Positions 16,117-25,412 of a DNA stretch of 64,000 nt are shown piece after piece. The DNA comes from Marinomonas rhizomae (GTDB taxonomy: Bacteria > Pseudomonadota > Gammaproteobacteria > Pseudomonadales > Marinomonadaceae). The notes under the pieces are model-generated. The model searched no databases. It was not told the DNA's origin and worked only from the letters and a program-made list of their open reading frames with translations. The stretch's first letter is position 1. Each line of letters starts with the position of its first letter. Both the position numbers and the translations under genes were made by a program. The stretch is taken from NCBI RefSeq assembly GCF_003315485.1, contig NZ_QNSE01000005.1, forward strand, positions 62,001 through 126,000, given 5' to 3'.

Positions 16117-16274
16117 TCAATTTAGTCCAATTCATTCATATCTATAGCATTTTCAGATTGTTAGAAACATAACATATTATGACATTGAAAGAATATTACC
16201 ATCCCCTACAATAAAATAACGGTGCTTTTACAGACCAAGACAACTCCGTTAGAAACGATCAAGAAGGCCGCATT

Positions 16275-17339
16275 ATGAAACAATCAATTTCTTTAAAAAG
16301 TAGTCAAAAGGTAAAAAAAGCTCTCGCTATGACGAGCATCGCCATTACCGCTCTCAGCTTTGCACACTCGGCATCCGCGGAGGAAACGCTAAGTCTTTAT
16401 AATTGGGGAGAATACATTAACCCGGAAGTACTGCAGCGCTTTACTGAGGAAACAGGCATCAAGGTTAAATTAGATACCTATTCATCAAATGAAGAGATGT
16501 TAGCCAAACTACAAGCTGGAGCAACGGGTTACGATATTGTATTTCCATCCGTTCATATGCAAGACATTATGGCAAAACTCAACTTGCTTGAAAAAACCAA
16601 CATCAATCAATATTCAGGCTTTAAACATATCGATAAAAACTTTCTGAATGCTGAATCTGATCCAAATGGCGAATATTGCCTGCCCTACGCTTGGGGCACC
16701 GTTGGTATTCTTTACAACAAAAAACTCGTGCCTGAGCTGAACTCATGGGCTGATTTTTTCGCTCTACCAAATGACGGTAAAAATATCGCCATGCTGGATG
16801 ATATGCGAGAAGTCATCAGTGTTGGGTTAATCACCAATGGTAAAAGTGTCAACACAACAAATCGTGACGACTTAAAGGCCGCTCAAAACTATATTATCAA
16901 GCACAAGCACAATGTCTCAGCCTTTACTTATGACAGTATCCCTATGGTCCAATCTGGTGATATTGCCGCTGCACAATGGTATGTCGGTTCAATGTTATAC
17001 GTATTCAAAAAACCAGATGATCTTGCTTATATCATTCCGAAAGAAGGCGCTACCATGTATCAAGAAGATATGTGTGTACTAAAACGCGCTCCAAATAAAG
17101 CGAATGCAAAGAAGTTTATGGAGTTCTTTACGCAGCCAGACATCGCTGCGCTAAATGCTAAGCAACAAACCAATGGCACTATGAATACCGAAGCCATCAA
17201 ACTATTGCCCGACTATATACGCAACAACCCGAGCATTAACCCTCCAGCAGAAGTAAAAGCTAAGCTGCAGCTGTTCAAAGAGCTTGGTAAAGGCATCAAG
17301 CTATATGATCGAGTCTGGACCAAGATTCGCACATCATAA
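16275..17339 (+). CDS. PotD/PotF-like periplasmic binding protein
   Basis: 354 residues with a signal peptide (cleavage after SHSASA-like AHSASA, about residue 35). The mature start ETLSLYNWGEYINPEVLQRF is the hallmark of polyamine-binding proteins (PotD/PotF), followed by the YDIVFPSVHMQDIM segment of the ligand cleft. It presents substrate to the PotABC-like transporter encoded next. Polyamine specificity is the family default; the aminopeptidase at the operon end suggests the ligand could instead be an amino-peptide or amide. A GC-rich hairpin with a T run follows and probably makes this gene more strongly expressed than the next ones. Confidence 0.88.
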   Translation: MKQSISLKSSQKVKKALAMTSIAITALSFAHSASAEETLSLYNWGEYINPEVLQRFTEETGIKVKLDTYSSNEEMLAKLQAGATGYDIVFPSVHMQDIMAKLNLLEKTNINQYSGFKHIDKNFLNAESDPNGEYCLPYAWGTVGILYNKKLVPELNSWADFFALPNDGKNIAMLDDMREVISVGLITNGKSVNTTNRDDLKAAQNYIIKHKHNVSAFTYDSIPMVQSGDIAAAQWYVGSMLYVFKKPDDLAYIIPKEGATMYQEDMCVLKRAPNKANAKKFMEFFTQPDIAALNAKQQTNGTMNTEAIKLLPDYIRNNPSINPPAEVKAKLQLFKELGKGIKLYDRVWTKIRTS

Positions 17340-17361
17340 GGTAATCGTATCCCAGAATTTA

Positions 17362-17384
17362 GGCGGGTTATACCGCCCTTTTTT
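17362..17384 (+). terminator. Intra-operon terminator/attenuator after the binding-protein gene
   Basis: GGCGG (17362-17366) and CCGCC (17373-17377) enclose a 6-base loop and are followed by CTTTTTTT. It lies between the binding-protein stop and the ATPase start (17402), the usual place for partial termination in ABC operons. Confidence 0.65.
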
Positions 17385-17401
17385 TCTCTTTGAGGTTTAT
17401 T

Positions 17402-18529
17402 ATGTCAGGGTCCACCCCATCGCTTGAATATATAAAGATTCGCCATGCGCATCGTCAATTTATTACCCCTGAAGGCGGTATTATTAATGCGTTAGATGAT
17501 ATTAGTTTGCCTATTGCACAAAGTGAATTTATTACTTTATTAGGCCCTTCAGGATGCGGAAAAACGACGTTGCTAAAAATCGTCGCTGGATTTGAAGAGT
17601 TAGACAGTGGCGATATCCTGTTAGATGGGCAATCCATTATCCAACAGCCCGCTCACAAACGCCCGGTGAATACGGTGTTTCAGTCCTATGCCCTATTTCC
17701 TCACATGACGGTTGGGGATAATGTTGGTTATGGTTTAGACATTGCCAAAGTCAACAAAGTAGAACGTAACCAACGTGTCGCTACAGCACTAGATATGGTG
17801 GGGTTGGGCGGCATAGAACAACGACTTCCATCACAGTTATCGGGAGGTCAGCAACAACGTGTTGCTCTCGCTCGTGCCATCATTAATCGTCCAAAGTTAC
17901 TGCTTCTCGATGAACCTCTTTCAGCATTAGACAAAAATCTACGACTTCAGATGCAACTCGAGCTCAAAAACCTACAAACAGAACTCGGTATTTGCTTCAT
18001 CTTTGTTACCCATGACCAAGAAGAAGCCCTCACCATGTCCGACCGTATTGTGGTACTTAACGGAGGAAGAATAGAACAAGTCGGCACACCTGATGAAGTT
18101 TACCATTCACCACAAACAGAGTTTGTCGCCACCTTCATAGGCGAAAGCAATATCTTATCAGGCACCGTCATTGAAAAGTCCGAAACGGGGATTGATGTCG
18201 ACTGTGACGGCGTCACTATACACAGCTTGGATACAACACCCGAGCTAGGAGAAGAGGTCAAGCTACTGTTAAGGCCTGAACACCTGTCTTTAACCCCTAA
18301 CGGGCAAGAAGGCGCTCAAGCCCAGCTGACAATGACACTGAATCAAACGGTCTTTATCGGCTCAGATTATCAGCTACATGGTGCACTAGAAAATGGTCTA
18401 GCGTTTTCGGCATTAACTAGAAAAACCAATACACCACTGATAAAAGACAACAAAGTCACCTTGTATTACCAAATTAGCGCACTTCATACCATTCCATCCA
18501 AGAAAAAACCGACTAAGGGCCGCATATGA
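17402..18529 (+). CDS. potA: PotA-like ABC transporter ATPase
   Basis: 375 residues from the ATG at 17402 (GAGG 7 bases upstream; a TTG at 17390 is less likely). Walker [10 protein letters not shown], signature LSGGQQQR, Walker B LLLLDEP, H-loop VTHDQEEA and a C-terminal TOBE domain (about 275-360), all intact. It energises uptake through the two permeases that follow, and overlaps the first by 4 bases. Family: polyamine/opine/phosphonate-type importers. Confidence 0.9.
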   Translation: MSGSTPSLEYIKIRHAHRQFITPEGGIINALDDISLPIAQSEFITLLGPSGCGKTTLLKIVAGFEELDSGDILLDGQSIIQQPAHKRPVNTVFQSYALFPHMTVGDNVGYGLDIAKVNKVERNQRVATALDMVGLGGIEQRLPSQLSGGQQQRVALARAIINRPKLLLLDEPLSALDKNLRLQMQLELKNLQTELGICFIFVTHDQEEALTMSDRIVVLNGGRIEQVGTPDEVYHSPQTEFVATFIGESNILSGTVIEKSETGIDVDCDGVTIHSLDTTPELGEEVKLLLRPEHLSLTPNGQEGAQAQLTMTLNQTVFIGSDYQLHGALENGLAFSALTRKTNTPLIKDNKVTLYYQISALHTIPSKKKPTKGRI

Positions 18530-19419
18530 AATCCCTTAGTATTTCACGAAAACAGCTCATGCTAGTGGCTTTACTCGCACCGACCAGCCTATTTTTATTG
18601 GTGTTTTTTGTGGGTCCCATGTTAATTATGCTGACCTACAGCTTTTTAGAGCCGGGCTTATACGGTGGCGTTGAATGGCATTTTTATCACTGGAATTATG
18701 GTCGAGTACTTGGTTGGGCTGATGGCTTTTATGAAGAGTTCGATACTGTTTATTTGGAAATTTTATTGCGCTCTGTTGGGCTAGCAGTTGCTACCGTCCT
18801 CTGCACTTTATGTATCTGTTATCCAGTCGCATTTTGGGTCTCAACCTTATCGGCCAAAAAGAAAGCCTTGTGTATCTTTTTAATGACATTGCCCTTTTTC
18901 GCTAGCATGGTGGTTCGCCTCTACGCTTGGGTATTAATCTTACGAAACTCGGGCTTTGCCAATCAATTTTTAGAAGCCACAGGGTTAATCACTGAGCCAT
19001 TAAACCTGATGTTTTCTGGAACTGCCGTGATCATAGGCATGGTTTATATATTCATTCCGTTTATGTTCCTGCCTATCTATTCCAGTGTTGAGAAGCTCGA
19101 TAAAAATCTGCTTCAAGCGTCAGAAGACTTAGGTGCCACGCCTTTTACCACCTTTCGAAAAGTCATTTTTCCCTTAACGTTACCGGGCATTGTTGCAGGC
19201 TGTATTTTGGTCTTTATCCCCAGTCTCGGTAATTTTGTTGTGCCAAACATACTTGGCGGCGCCAAGGTATTGATGATAGGAAATATGATTGAGCAACAGT
19301 TCTTATACGCCAGGAATTGGCCCTTTGGAGCGACACTTTCTATGATAATTATCTTCATGATGATGATCATTTTATCCATTTATCTATATAAATCAGCCAA
19401 AAAACAAGCCGCTTTATAG
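18526..19419 (+). CDS. potB: PotB-like ABC permease
   Basis: 297 residues, six membrane helices, EAA loop at [19 protein letters not shown]. Start overlaps the ATPase stop (ATGA). The long periplasmic loop after helix 1 ([19 protein letters not shown]) is usual in this family. Confidence 0.9.
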   Translation: MKSLSISRKQLMLVALLAPTSLFLLVFFVGPMLIMLTYSFLEPGLYGGVEWHFYHWNYGRVLGWADGFYEEFDTVYLEILLRSVGLAVATVLCTLCICYPVAFWVSTLSAKKKALCIFLMTLPFFASMVVRLYAWVLILRNSGFANQFLEATGLITEPLNLMFSGTAVIIGMVYIFIPFMFLPIYSSVEKLDKNLLQASEDLGATPFTTFRKVIFPLTLPGIVAGCILVFIPSLGNFVVPNILGGAKVLMIGNMIEQQFLYARNWPFGATLSMIIIFMMMIILSIYLYKSAKKQAAL

Positions 19420-19428
19420 GAGACCATC

Positions 19429-20265
19429 ATGAAAAAACAAACGCCCCTAGGCCGCTTATTATCCATTTACAGTGTGCTCTTTTTTATTTTCCTCTACGCA
19501 CCTGTAATACTTATCGTGATCTATTCGTTTAACTCAAACCCTATCAACATTATGATTTGGGATGGCTTCACCTTAGATTGGTATCGCAGTGTTTTTGGTC
19601 TAGAAACTTCATTAGCCGACTCATCTAGCTATATAGACTCAACAGATCAGCTTCTCAACGCCTTATTAAATAGTTTAATTGTTGCAGGCAGCGCGACTAT
19701 CATAGCGACTTTCCTCGGCACCAGTACGGCTGTCGCCTTAGCCCGTTATCGCTTTAAGCTACATTCATTTTATCGATTACTATTGTTTGTCCCCATGGTT
19801 ATGCCCGATATTGTCTTGGGCATTGCCTTGCTCATTTTCTTTGTCGGGGCTGGTTTCACTCTAGGAAACAGTACTATCATTATTGGTCATTGCACTTTTT
19901 TAACCAGCTATGTTTTTATCGTTGTTAGTGCCAGATTAGCAGGCATGAACCCTCTTACAGAATCGGCCTCTGCTGACTTAGGTGCAAATGAATGGCAAAC
20001 ATTTCGTCGAGTCACTTTGCCTTTAATCCTGCCTGGAGTAATTGGCGGAGCGTTACTCAGTTTTATCATTTCCATGGATGATTTGGTGATCACTTATTTC
20101 ATTAGCGGTGTGGATTCAACCACTTTACCCGTTTTTATCCTTGGCATGATTCGTCGAGGTATTAAACCCGAAATAAACGCAATCGCAACGTTGATGCTGC
20201 TTTTTTCGGTTGTCATTGCCTCAGCAGGTATTTACTTCAAATCCAAAAACACATCCACACCCTAA
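19429..20265 (+). CDS. potC: PotC-like ABC permease
   Basis: 278 residues, six membrane helices, EAA loop at ASADLGANEWQTFRRVTLP. AGGAGA precedes the ATG. Second permease of the importer; 18 bp before the aminopeptidase gene, so clearly the same operon. Confidence 0.9.
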   Translation: MKKQTPLGRLLSIYSVLFFIFLYAPVILIVIYSFNSNPINIMIWDGFTLDWYRSVFGLETSLADSSSYIDSTDQLLNALLNSLIVAGSATIIATFLGTSTAVALARYRFKLHSFYRLLLFVPMVMPDIVLGIALLIFFVGAGFTLGNSTIIIGHCTFLTSYVFIVVSARLAGMNPLTESASADLGANEWQTFRRVTLPLILPGVIGGALLSFIISMDDLVITYFISGVDSTTLPVFILGMIRRGIKPEINAIATLMLLFSVVIASAGIYFKSKNTSTP

Positions 20266-20283
20266 GAAATAGTAGGCTGAATT

Positions 20284-21378
20284 ATGTCCAAACTACGTGC
20301 ACGAGAACTGGGGCTACCTTTCCCCGGAATTACAGGTCCAAACAATGCCATTACCGATGTTCCTGGTATTCAGGTGGGTTATAAAACGCTTATTAATAAT
20401 GATCCAATATCACCAGCTAGAACTGGGGTTACGGCCATACTACCACGGGGTAGAAACAACACACCGCAACCAGTATGGGCTGGCATGTTTGCTCTCAATG
20501 GCAACGGCGAAATGACAGGCACTCATTGGATACAAGATGGTGGTTATTTTGTGGGGCCAATCATGATAACCAACTCCCATGCCGTTGGTATTACTCATCA
20601 CGCGGCAGTGAAATGGACAATAAAACAATACCAAGAAGCATGGCAAAACAATCACCTATGGGCTATGCCTGTGGTTGCAGAAACCTTTGATGGTGTGCTC
20701 AATGATATCAACGCCATGCATGTATCTGAACAAGATGCGTTAGACGCTCTAGACAATGCACAACCCGGTGCTATTTCAGAAGGTAATGTAGGCGGTGGAA
20801 CAGGCATGATAGCTTATGATTTTAAAGGTGGTACAGGAACCTCCTCACGACTCATAGAAATAGCCGACCAAACCTATACTCTCGCCGCCATAGTGCAAGC
20901 AAATCACGGCATTCGTCCATGGTTTACAGTACTTGGGACTCCTGTTGGAAAACTCATGCCTAATAATCGCATTCATGCATTACATGAACAGGGGTCCATC
21001 ATTGTCATTCTTGCTACCGATGCACCGATGCTACCTCACCAGTTAAAACGCCTCGCGAAACGAGCGGCACTTGGCATTGGCAAAAATGGCTCGCCGGGAG
21101 GAAACAATTCTGGAGACATCTTCCTCGCATTTAGCACAGCAAACGAACAAGATTTACCTCAACTGTCGGGTCCAATACGGTCAATGGAATGCCTAAATGA
21201 TGAAGTCTTTGATGATTTTTATATGGCGGCGGTGGAAGCGATAGAAGAGTCCGTAATCAATGCCATGGTCGCAGCAGAAGACACCCCTACATTCAAACAA
21301 CCCGGAGACAAGATCTGCAAAGCAATCGACGTGCAATCTTTATCTAGCATAGTGAGAACCTTCCATTCCATTCCGTAA
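20284..21378 (+). CDS. DmpA/BapA-type P1 aminopeptidase (family S58)
   Basis: 364 residues, cytoplasmic, no signal peptide. N-terminal-nucleophile hydrolase family of L-aminopeptidase D-amidase/esterase (DmpA) and beta-peptidyl aminopeptidase (BapA). The conserved motif PGGNNSGDIFLAF carries the nucleophile Ser276; by analogy the precursor would cut itself between Asn275 and Ser276 into alpha and beta chains. Conserved early segment DVPGIQVGY and the glycine-rich GNVGGGTGM are also present. Last gene of the PotABC-like operon, so the imported compound is likely its substrate: an aminoacyl amide, ester or beta-peptide. That link is inference. A perfect 16-bp hairpin follows. Confidence 0.9.
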   Translation: MSKLRARELGLPFPGITGPNNAITDVPGIQVGYKTLINNDPISPARTGVTAILPRGRNNTPQPVWAGMFALNGNGEMTGTHWIQDGGYFVGPIMITNSHAVGITHHAAVKWTIKQYQEAWQNNHLWAMPVVAETFDGVLNDINAMHVSEQDALDALDNAQPGAISEGNVGGGTGMIAYDFKGGTGTSSRLIEIADQTYTLAAIVQANHGIRPWFTVLGTPVGKLMPNNRIHALHEQGSIIVILATDAPMLPHQLKRLAKRAALGIGKNGSPGGNNSGDIFLAFSTANEQDLPQLSGPIRSMECLNDEVFDDFYMAAVEAIEESVINAMVAAEDTPTFKQPGDKICKAIDVQSLSSIVRTFHSIP

Positions 21379-21400
21379 TGTAAGGCGTGAACATTTCTGA

Positions 21401-21442
21401 AGTGATAGAGAAGGTGATGCATTTACCACCTTCTCTATCACT
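21401..21442. terminator. Perfect 16-bp hairpin between convergent genes
   Basis: 21401-21416 (AGTGATAGAGAAGGTG) is exactly complementary to 21427-21442 around a 10-base loop. There is no T run on either side, so it may stabilise the 3' end or stop transcription with help. It lies between the aminopeptidase stop (21378) and the end of the small convergent gene (21474). Confidence 0.6.
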
Positions 21443-21473
21443 AACAACTGTGCAAACATTTATCGAACCAACA

Positions 21474-21656
21474 TCAATGCGTCATTGGTTCATCATCCGA
21501 TATCAAGGCTTTTAGCTCATCCTGTAAACTTTCAATTTTTTCAGCCAATATATGCTGCTGTGAAGGCGGTATTTGAGCAATATCCTGAAGCGATACTTTC
21601 TCTAAGTTTTCAAGCAAACTAACCAAATGTTGTACGCTGTCATCTTTTCTGTTCAT
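21474..21656 (-). CDS. Small hypothetical protein
   Basis: 60 residues from the ATG at 21656; AAGGAGAG lies 7 bases before it and inside the longer reading from 21680, which fixes the start. Acidic, probably all-helical (QHLVSLLENLEKVSLQDIA, then ILAEKIESLQDELKALI), perhaps a short coiled coil. I do not recognise it. Confidence 0.6.
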   Translation of the reverse strand: MNRKDDSVQHLVSLLENLEKVSLQDIAQIPPSQQHILAEKIESLQDELKALISDDEPMTH

Positions 21657-21837
21657 GCGGATTCTCTCCTTAGATTGCATGGTGACTGTATAACCATAGA
21701 CAACTTTTAGGCATTACTCTGTCATAAATGAGAAAACTTATGTAAAAAATTAAAGTATTGGTTAAATGAGAACAAAAACTTTAATACCTCTATGCTTATT
21801 AAATGCTGGCAACATCATCTACGACAGAGGCTTCACT

Positions 21838-21984
21838 ATGGTATCACTGGGCAAAAACGCATTAAACCAATTGTTCCTAGAAGCTCGCAGCTACAATAAA
21901 TTCTTAAATACACCGATAAGCCAAAAGCAGTTACTGCTAGCTTTGACTCTAGGAAACGTAGAGAGGACTAGAACGCGCCAGTAA
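21838..21984 (+). pseudogene. Remnant of a RutE/HadB-type nitroreductase
   Basis: 49 codons only. MVSLGKNALNQLFLEARSYN followed by KFLNTPISQKQL aligns well with the first 40 residues of RutE-like malonic semialdehyde reductases/nitroreductases (pattern ...LF.EARTHN.W.DKPVSD..L). An AGAGG ribosome-binding site is still present 7 bases before the ATG. After ALTLGNVERTRTRQ the frame stops, where the flavin-binding core (WGPTSANCSP) should begin. A complete protein would be about 195 residues, so roughly 75% is gone. Confidence 0.6.
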
Positions 21985-22027
21985 CACTGATCGTCGCGTT
22001 TGATGACGTCGCAGTCTTATACAAAAT

Positions 22028-22058
22028 GAAAGTCAGTAATGGCTTTCGTTTTTTATTT
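22028..22058 (+). terminator. Rho-independent terminator
   Basis: GAAAGTC-AGTAAT-GGCTTTC (one G-T pair) then GTTTTTTATTTT. It follows the nitroreductase remnant by 43 bp and probably was that gene's terminator. Confidence 0.7.
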
Positions 22059-22089
22059 TAAAGCCTTGTGTCTAAAGAAGATCACCGCA

Positions 22090-22956
22090 TTACCTAATGC
22101 TTTCCTTTTTAAAAAAGCGCAGGCTGATATCCGCTGCCAAATGAGAAGAAAACATAGGGTGGGGCACAGGCGCAACCGCCAACACGATGTCGACAGACGG
22201 CAACGCAGGTAAGTTCGAATTCTGAATAATCGCGATGCCATAAGACACACTGGATCGCGCCATCGCACTCACACCTTGGCCTTTTCTCAGCAAGGCTTTA
22301 ATCGCCGTAGCGCTGGAACTACTGCACAGTAAACGATAATCACGCCCTTGCTTTTCCAAGCCATCAATTGCCGTGCTATGAAACTTACAATCAGGCTCGT
22401 ATAGGACCAAAGACAAAGGGCTTTGCTTCTCTATTTGCTCATCTGTTTGAGTATTTTCCCCTTTTACCCACACGCCCGAATCATGCTTTAGCAAATAACC
22501 TTCTTCCGCATCAGGTGCACGGGTTAGAATGGCTAAATCCACCTTGCCTTGATCTAGCATGAGCCTTAACTGGGTACTGCAATCACAAACGATACGGATA
22601 CTTTGCTGAGGCAACGACTCGCGAATCAGAGTAACCACATCCGGTAAAATAGATTCGGCATAATCATCAGGGCAGCCAATGGTTAAAGGTGGGTGCTGAA
22701 GATGTGTTGAAAAATGCCCTAGCGCTTCATCATGTAAAGACACCAGCCTTCTGGCATAACTCACTAACTGCTGCCCTTGTTCCGTTAAACCAAGGTTACG
22801 TCCTTCCTTTACAAACAACACATGACCCGTTTCTTCTTCCAGCTTTTTCATTTGCATACTAATGGCACTTTGGGTACGAAAAGTCTGCTTTGCCGCACGG
22901 GTAAAACTGCCCGTATCAACAAAGGCAATGAAACTACGAAGTGAGTCAATATCCAT
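22090..22956 (-). CDS. LysR family regulator
   Basis: 288 residues from the ATG at 22956 (MDIDSLRSFIAFVDTGSFTR), the usual LysR opening; six codons upstream (22974) is a possible alternative and neither has a strong ribosome-binding site. N-terminal winged HTH (residues 1-60, TRAAKQTFRTQSAISMQMKK) and a two-lobe effector domain from about 90. Divergent from a glutathione S-transferase gene 143 bp away, its likely target. Effector unknown. Confidence 0.88.
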   Translation of the reverse strand: MDIDSLRSFIAFVDTGSFTRAAKQTFRTQSAISMQMKKLEEETGHVLFVKEGRNLGLTEQGQQLVSYARRLVSLHDEALGHFSTHLQHPPLTIGCPDDYAESILPDVVTLIRESLPQQSIRIVCDCSTQLRLMLDQGKVDLAILTRAPDAEEGYLLKHDSGVWVKGENTQTDEQIEKQSPLSLVLYEPDCKFHSTAIDGLEKQGRDYRLLCSSSSATAIKALLRKGQGVSAMARSSVSYGIAIIQNSNLPALPSVDIVLAVAPVPHPMFSSHLAADISLRFFKKESIR

Positions 22957-23099
22957 AAAACAGTCATCTATCAAGGTTTGAAATAGGAAGTATCAAAACT
23001 ATTCGTTAGTCATCAAAAAAACAAGCTGCAACAATGCATCTTATGGAAAAAGGCATTAAAAAGTCATTCAAAAAAGAAACATAAAAAGGAGCACGCATT

Positions 23100-23753
23100 A
23101 TGAAACTCATCATCGGCAATAAAAACTATTCCTCTTGGTCGTTACGGGGCTGGTTGGCGTTAAAAGCCTTCAGTATTCCTTTTGAAGAAATAAAACTCCG
23201 TCTGTTTAGCGACGAATTCCACACCGAACTTGCCAAGTACTCTACCGTCGGCAAAGTCCCCGTATTAGTGGATGGTGATTTAAGTGTGTGGGACTCTCTG
23301 GCCATTTGCGAATACATCAATGAAAACTACTTGAATGGAAAAGGCTGGCCTGTGGATAAAAACAACCGTGCCGTGGCGCGATCACTAGTAGCAGAAATGC
23401 ATTCCAGCTTATTTGCTATACGTGGCGAAATGCCGATGAATTGCCGCGCAAACCGGGAAATTATTTTGTCGGATAAAGCCCAACAAGAAGTGGAGTGGAT
23501 GAATAAAACATGGACTGAACTAAGAGAGCAGAACGCCGATAAAGGTGACTACCTGTTTGGTGAATTCAGCCTCGCAGATGCCTTTTTTGCGCCTGTCGTC
23601 TTTCGCTTTGCCACCTATGGCATGGCACTTTCCTCAGCAGCAGCCAATTATCGCAACACCATGCTAGCTCACCCTGCGATGCAAGAATGGTTAAAGGATG
23701 CTAAAAATGAAATAGACGTAGTCGACGCGGACGAAGCGGGAGAAGCTCGCTAA
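23100..23753 (+). CDS. Glutathione S-transferase
   Basis: 217 residues. N-terminal thioredoxin-like domain (MKLIIGNKNYSSWSLRGWLA; Ser in the SSWSLR segment is the likely glutathione-activating residue) with the VPVLVDG cis-proline motif and DSLAICEYI for gamma-glutamyl binding, then the all-helical C-terminal domain with LFGEFSLADAFFAPVV. Conjugates glutathione to electrophiles or acts on an unknown metabolite. AAAGGAGCACGC precedes the ATG. Divergent LysR gene upstream. Confidence 0.92.
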   Translation: MKLIIGNKNYSSWSLRGWLALKAFSIPFEEIKLRLFSDEFHTELAKYSTVGKVPVLVDGDLSVWDSLAICEYINENYLNGKGWPVDKNNRAVARSLVAEMHSSLFAIRGEMPMNCRANREIILSDKAQQEVEWMNKTWTELREQNADKGDYLFGEFSLADAFFAPVVFRFATYGMALSSAAANYRNTMLAHPAMQEWLKDAKNEIDVVDADEAGEAR

Positions 23754-23776
23754 CGAAGTAACCTAGACTTAATTAA

Positions 23777-23812
23777 AATGCCTTCTCATTTATCGAATAA
23801 TGGGAAGGCATT
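23777..23812 (+). terminator. 13-bp hairpin after the GST gene
   Basis: 23777-23789 (AATGCCTTCTCAT) pairs with 23800-23812 (ATGGGAAGGCATT) with one G-T pair and a 10-base loop, 24 bp after the GST stop. No T run follows, so termination may be weak. Confidence 0.55.
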
Positions 23813-24106
23813 ACATGGCAGCGAAATCGTTGTACGAAGCCTCTCTAGTAATAAGAGGTACTTTTTACCTGTAAAATAAAACACTGATAAATCAGGCTAT
23901 CTCTCAAGATTTTCATGGCGAAACTTGCGCTGCCCAGAGGACTAAAACAAGCGTAAAGAAACGACCAACTACAGGAACTGACTTAAAAACCCTCAACCTA
24001 TTTGTAGGGTGACACACAAAATATCGTCCATTTAATAACTATCTCAACACTTCACCGCGTTGAAAGGAAATTTTTGATACAAAAGGCCTTCTATCAAGGA
24101 GCACAA
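23813..24106. other. Gene-free stretch upstream of the PhyH operon
   Basis: I see no credible coding sequence here. It contains a small hairpin (CCTCT/AGAGG near 23841-23860) and, at 24073-24097, a TTGATA...TATCAA inverted pair spaced 13 bases, 10 bp before a stronger 9+9 inverted repeat. Confidence 0.5.
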
Positions 24107-24129
24107 TGTTACTATTCGCCATAGTAACA
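24107..24129. promoter_or_regulatory. Perfect 9+9 inverted repeat, candidate operator of the PhyH operon
   Basis: TGTTACTAT, spacer TCGCC, ATAGTAACA. It ends 31 bp before the PhyH start with no T run, so an operator is more likely than a terminator. No regulator gene is adjacent. Confidence 0.55.
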
Positions 24130-24160
24130 ACACTGAAATGCTAAAAAGGGTAATAATTCG

Positions 24161-25054
24161 ATGACAACGACTGTGCTATCTAAACTTGAAGACTTCCAAA
24201 ATAAGGGAGTCCTAAAACTTTCCAATGTCATCGATGTTGAAAAAATTGCCGATGTTCAAACTCTTCTTTGGCAGGAGATTGACCACAAGTTTGGTATCCA
24301 ACTTAAAGAGCCTAGCACTTGGTTTTCCAATGTAAATAACCCTGTCGGAGACGCTCGTGCAAAACGGCTAAATGGTATGGGGTCGATTATGCGAGACCTA
24401 AAAGCCTCGGGTAAATTGGACGAGATAGAAAGTGCGATCAAACCAGCTATCGATAAGGTATTTGGCGCTGACTCTTGGTGTCCGTTAGACCTTTGGTATT
24501 CTTTGTTGAGCTTTCCAGGCTCAGAAGCAGCCTGGAATGTACCTCATAAATCTTGGCACTGCGATGAACCTAGTGTAGTGGGTGACACTAAACCTTGGAG
24601 CCTGTTTGTCTTTGTATTTCTCGATGATGTGAGCACAGACATGGGAGCAACAAGCGTCATTTCTGGATCTCATCGACAAGCAGAACGTCTTGCAAAAACA
24701 CTCGGGATGTCCAATAACGAGGCATTAATTAACGCCTTTGCATCGGTAAATAGTGGACTTTTTGAAAGCCCTAAAGACGTTATACTATTGCCAATGGATC
24801 AGGTTTTAGAACCGCTCATTCAAGAAGACCCTTGGTTCCAAGCGCTGGTTCAAGAAGGTTCCCCTGATGAACGTATTCAGCGATTCACTAAGGAAGGCAG
24901 TTCGCTACATAGCATCGAACAGAAGGTTGTCACATTAACTGGCACCGCAGGCGATATCATCGTATTTGATCCGCGCTGCCTTCACACTTTTTCAGCCAAT
25001 GTTTCAGGCCTTCCACGACAAGTATTACGACTCGACTTTAGACGCCAAATATAA
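24161..25054 (+). CDS. PhyH-family Fe(II)/2-oxoglutarate dioxygenase
   Basis: 297 residues. Phytanoyl-CoA dioxygenase superfamily: iron ligands H133-x-D135 in KSWHCDEPS and H275 in DPRCLHTFSAN, with an Arg about 11 residues further (LPRQVLRLDF) to hold 2-oxoglutarate, all in order. The region MGATSVISGSHR is typical of the family. The substrate is not readable; members hydroxylate small metabolites, often in secondary metabolism or osmolyte synthesis. Followed after 19 bp by a small gene on the same strand. Confidence 0.85.
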   Translation: MTTTVLSKLEDFQNKGVLKLSNVIDVEKIADVQTLLWQEIDHKFGIQLKEPSTWFSNVNNPVGDARAKRLNGMGSIMRDLKASGKLDEIESAIKPAIDKVFGADSWCPLDLWYSLLSFPGSEAAWNVPHKSWHCDEPSVVGDTKPWSLFVFVFLDDVSTDMGATSVISGSHRQAERLAKTLGMSNNEALINAFASVNSGLFESPKDVILLPMDQVLEPLIQEDPWFQALVQEGSPDERIQRFTKEGSSLHSIEQKVVTLTGTAGDIIVFDPRCLHTFSANVSGLPRQVLRLDFRRQI

Positions 25055-25073
25055 TCTACCTTCCAAGGCTTTC

Positions 25074-25412
25074 ATGACCACAATGACACGCAACGACGAA
25101 CAGACAGATCATTCAGATGAGACATTAAACAATGCGAGAAAGGCGTTTGAAATAAGCCTATCTAACTTCACCACGGATCACCTTGATGTCATAAAACATA
25201 TGCAGGAAATTGTTGAGATTTTGCTTAAACAAAAGCAATTTGCTGAAGCCTTAAAAGAAATAGAACAGCTAAAAAAGCTGGCCGTATCGAATAAGAAAGT
25301 AAAAATAGCCATGCTGGAAATGAAAGGACGAATCAAGCAGGTGGGCGCTAGATCTGGTTTTCGATCTAGAGCCACCAAAAAATATACCACGAAGAAGTCT
25401 AAAGGCGCTTAA
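25074..25412 (+). CDS. Small hypothetical helical protein with basic tail
   Basis: 112 residues from the ATG at 25074 (AAGG 7 bases upstream); the open frame extends back into the PhyH gene but that part is a shadow. Central helices (KHMQEIVEILLKQKQFAEAL, then KEIEQLKKLA) look like a coiled coil; the tail is strongly basic (RATKKYTTKKSKGA). Not recognised. Likely co-transcribed with the PhyH gene. Its last 4 bases overlap the convergent LigB-type gene. Confidence 0.65.
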   Translation: MTTMTRNDEQTDHSDETLNNARKAFEISLSNFTTDHLDVIKHMQEIVEILLKQKQFAEALKEIEQLKKLAVSNKKVKIAMLEMKGRIKQVGARSGFRSRATKKYTTKKSKGA

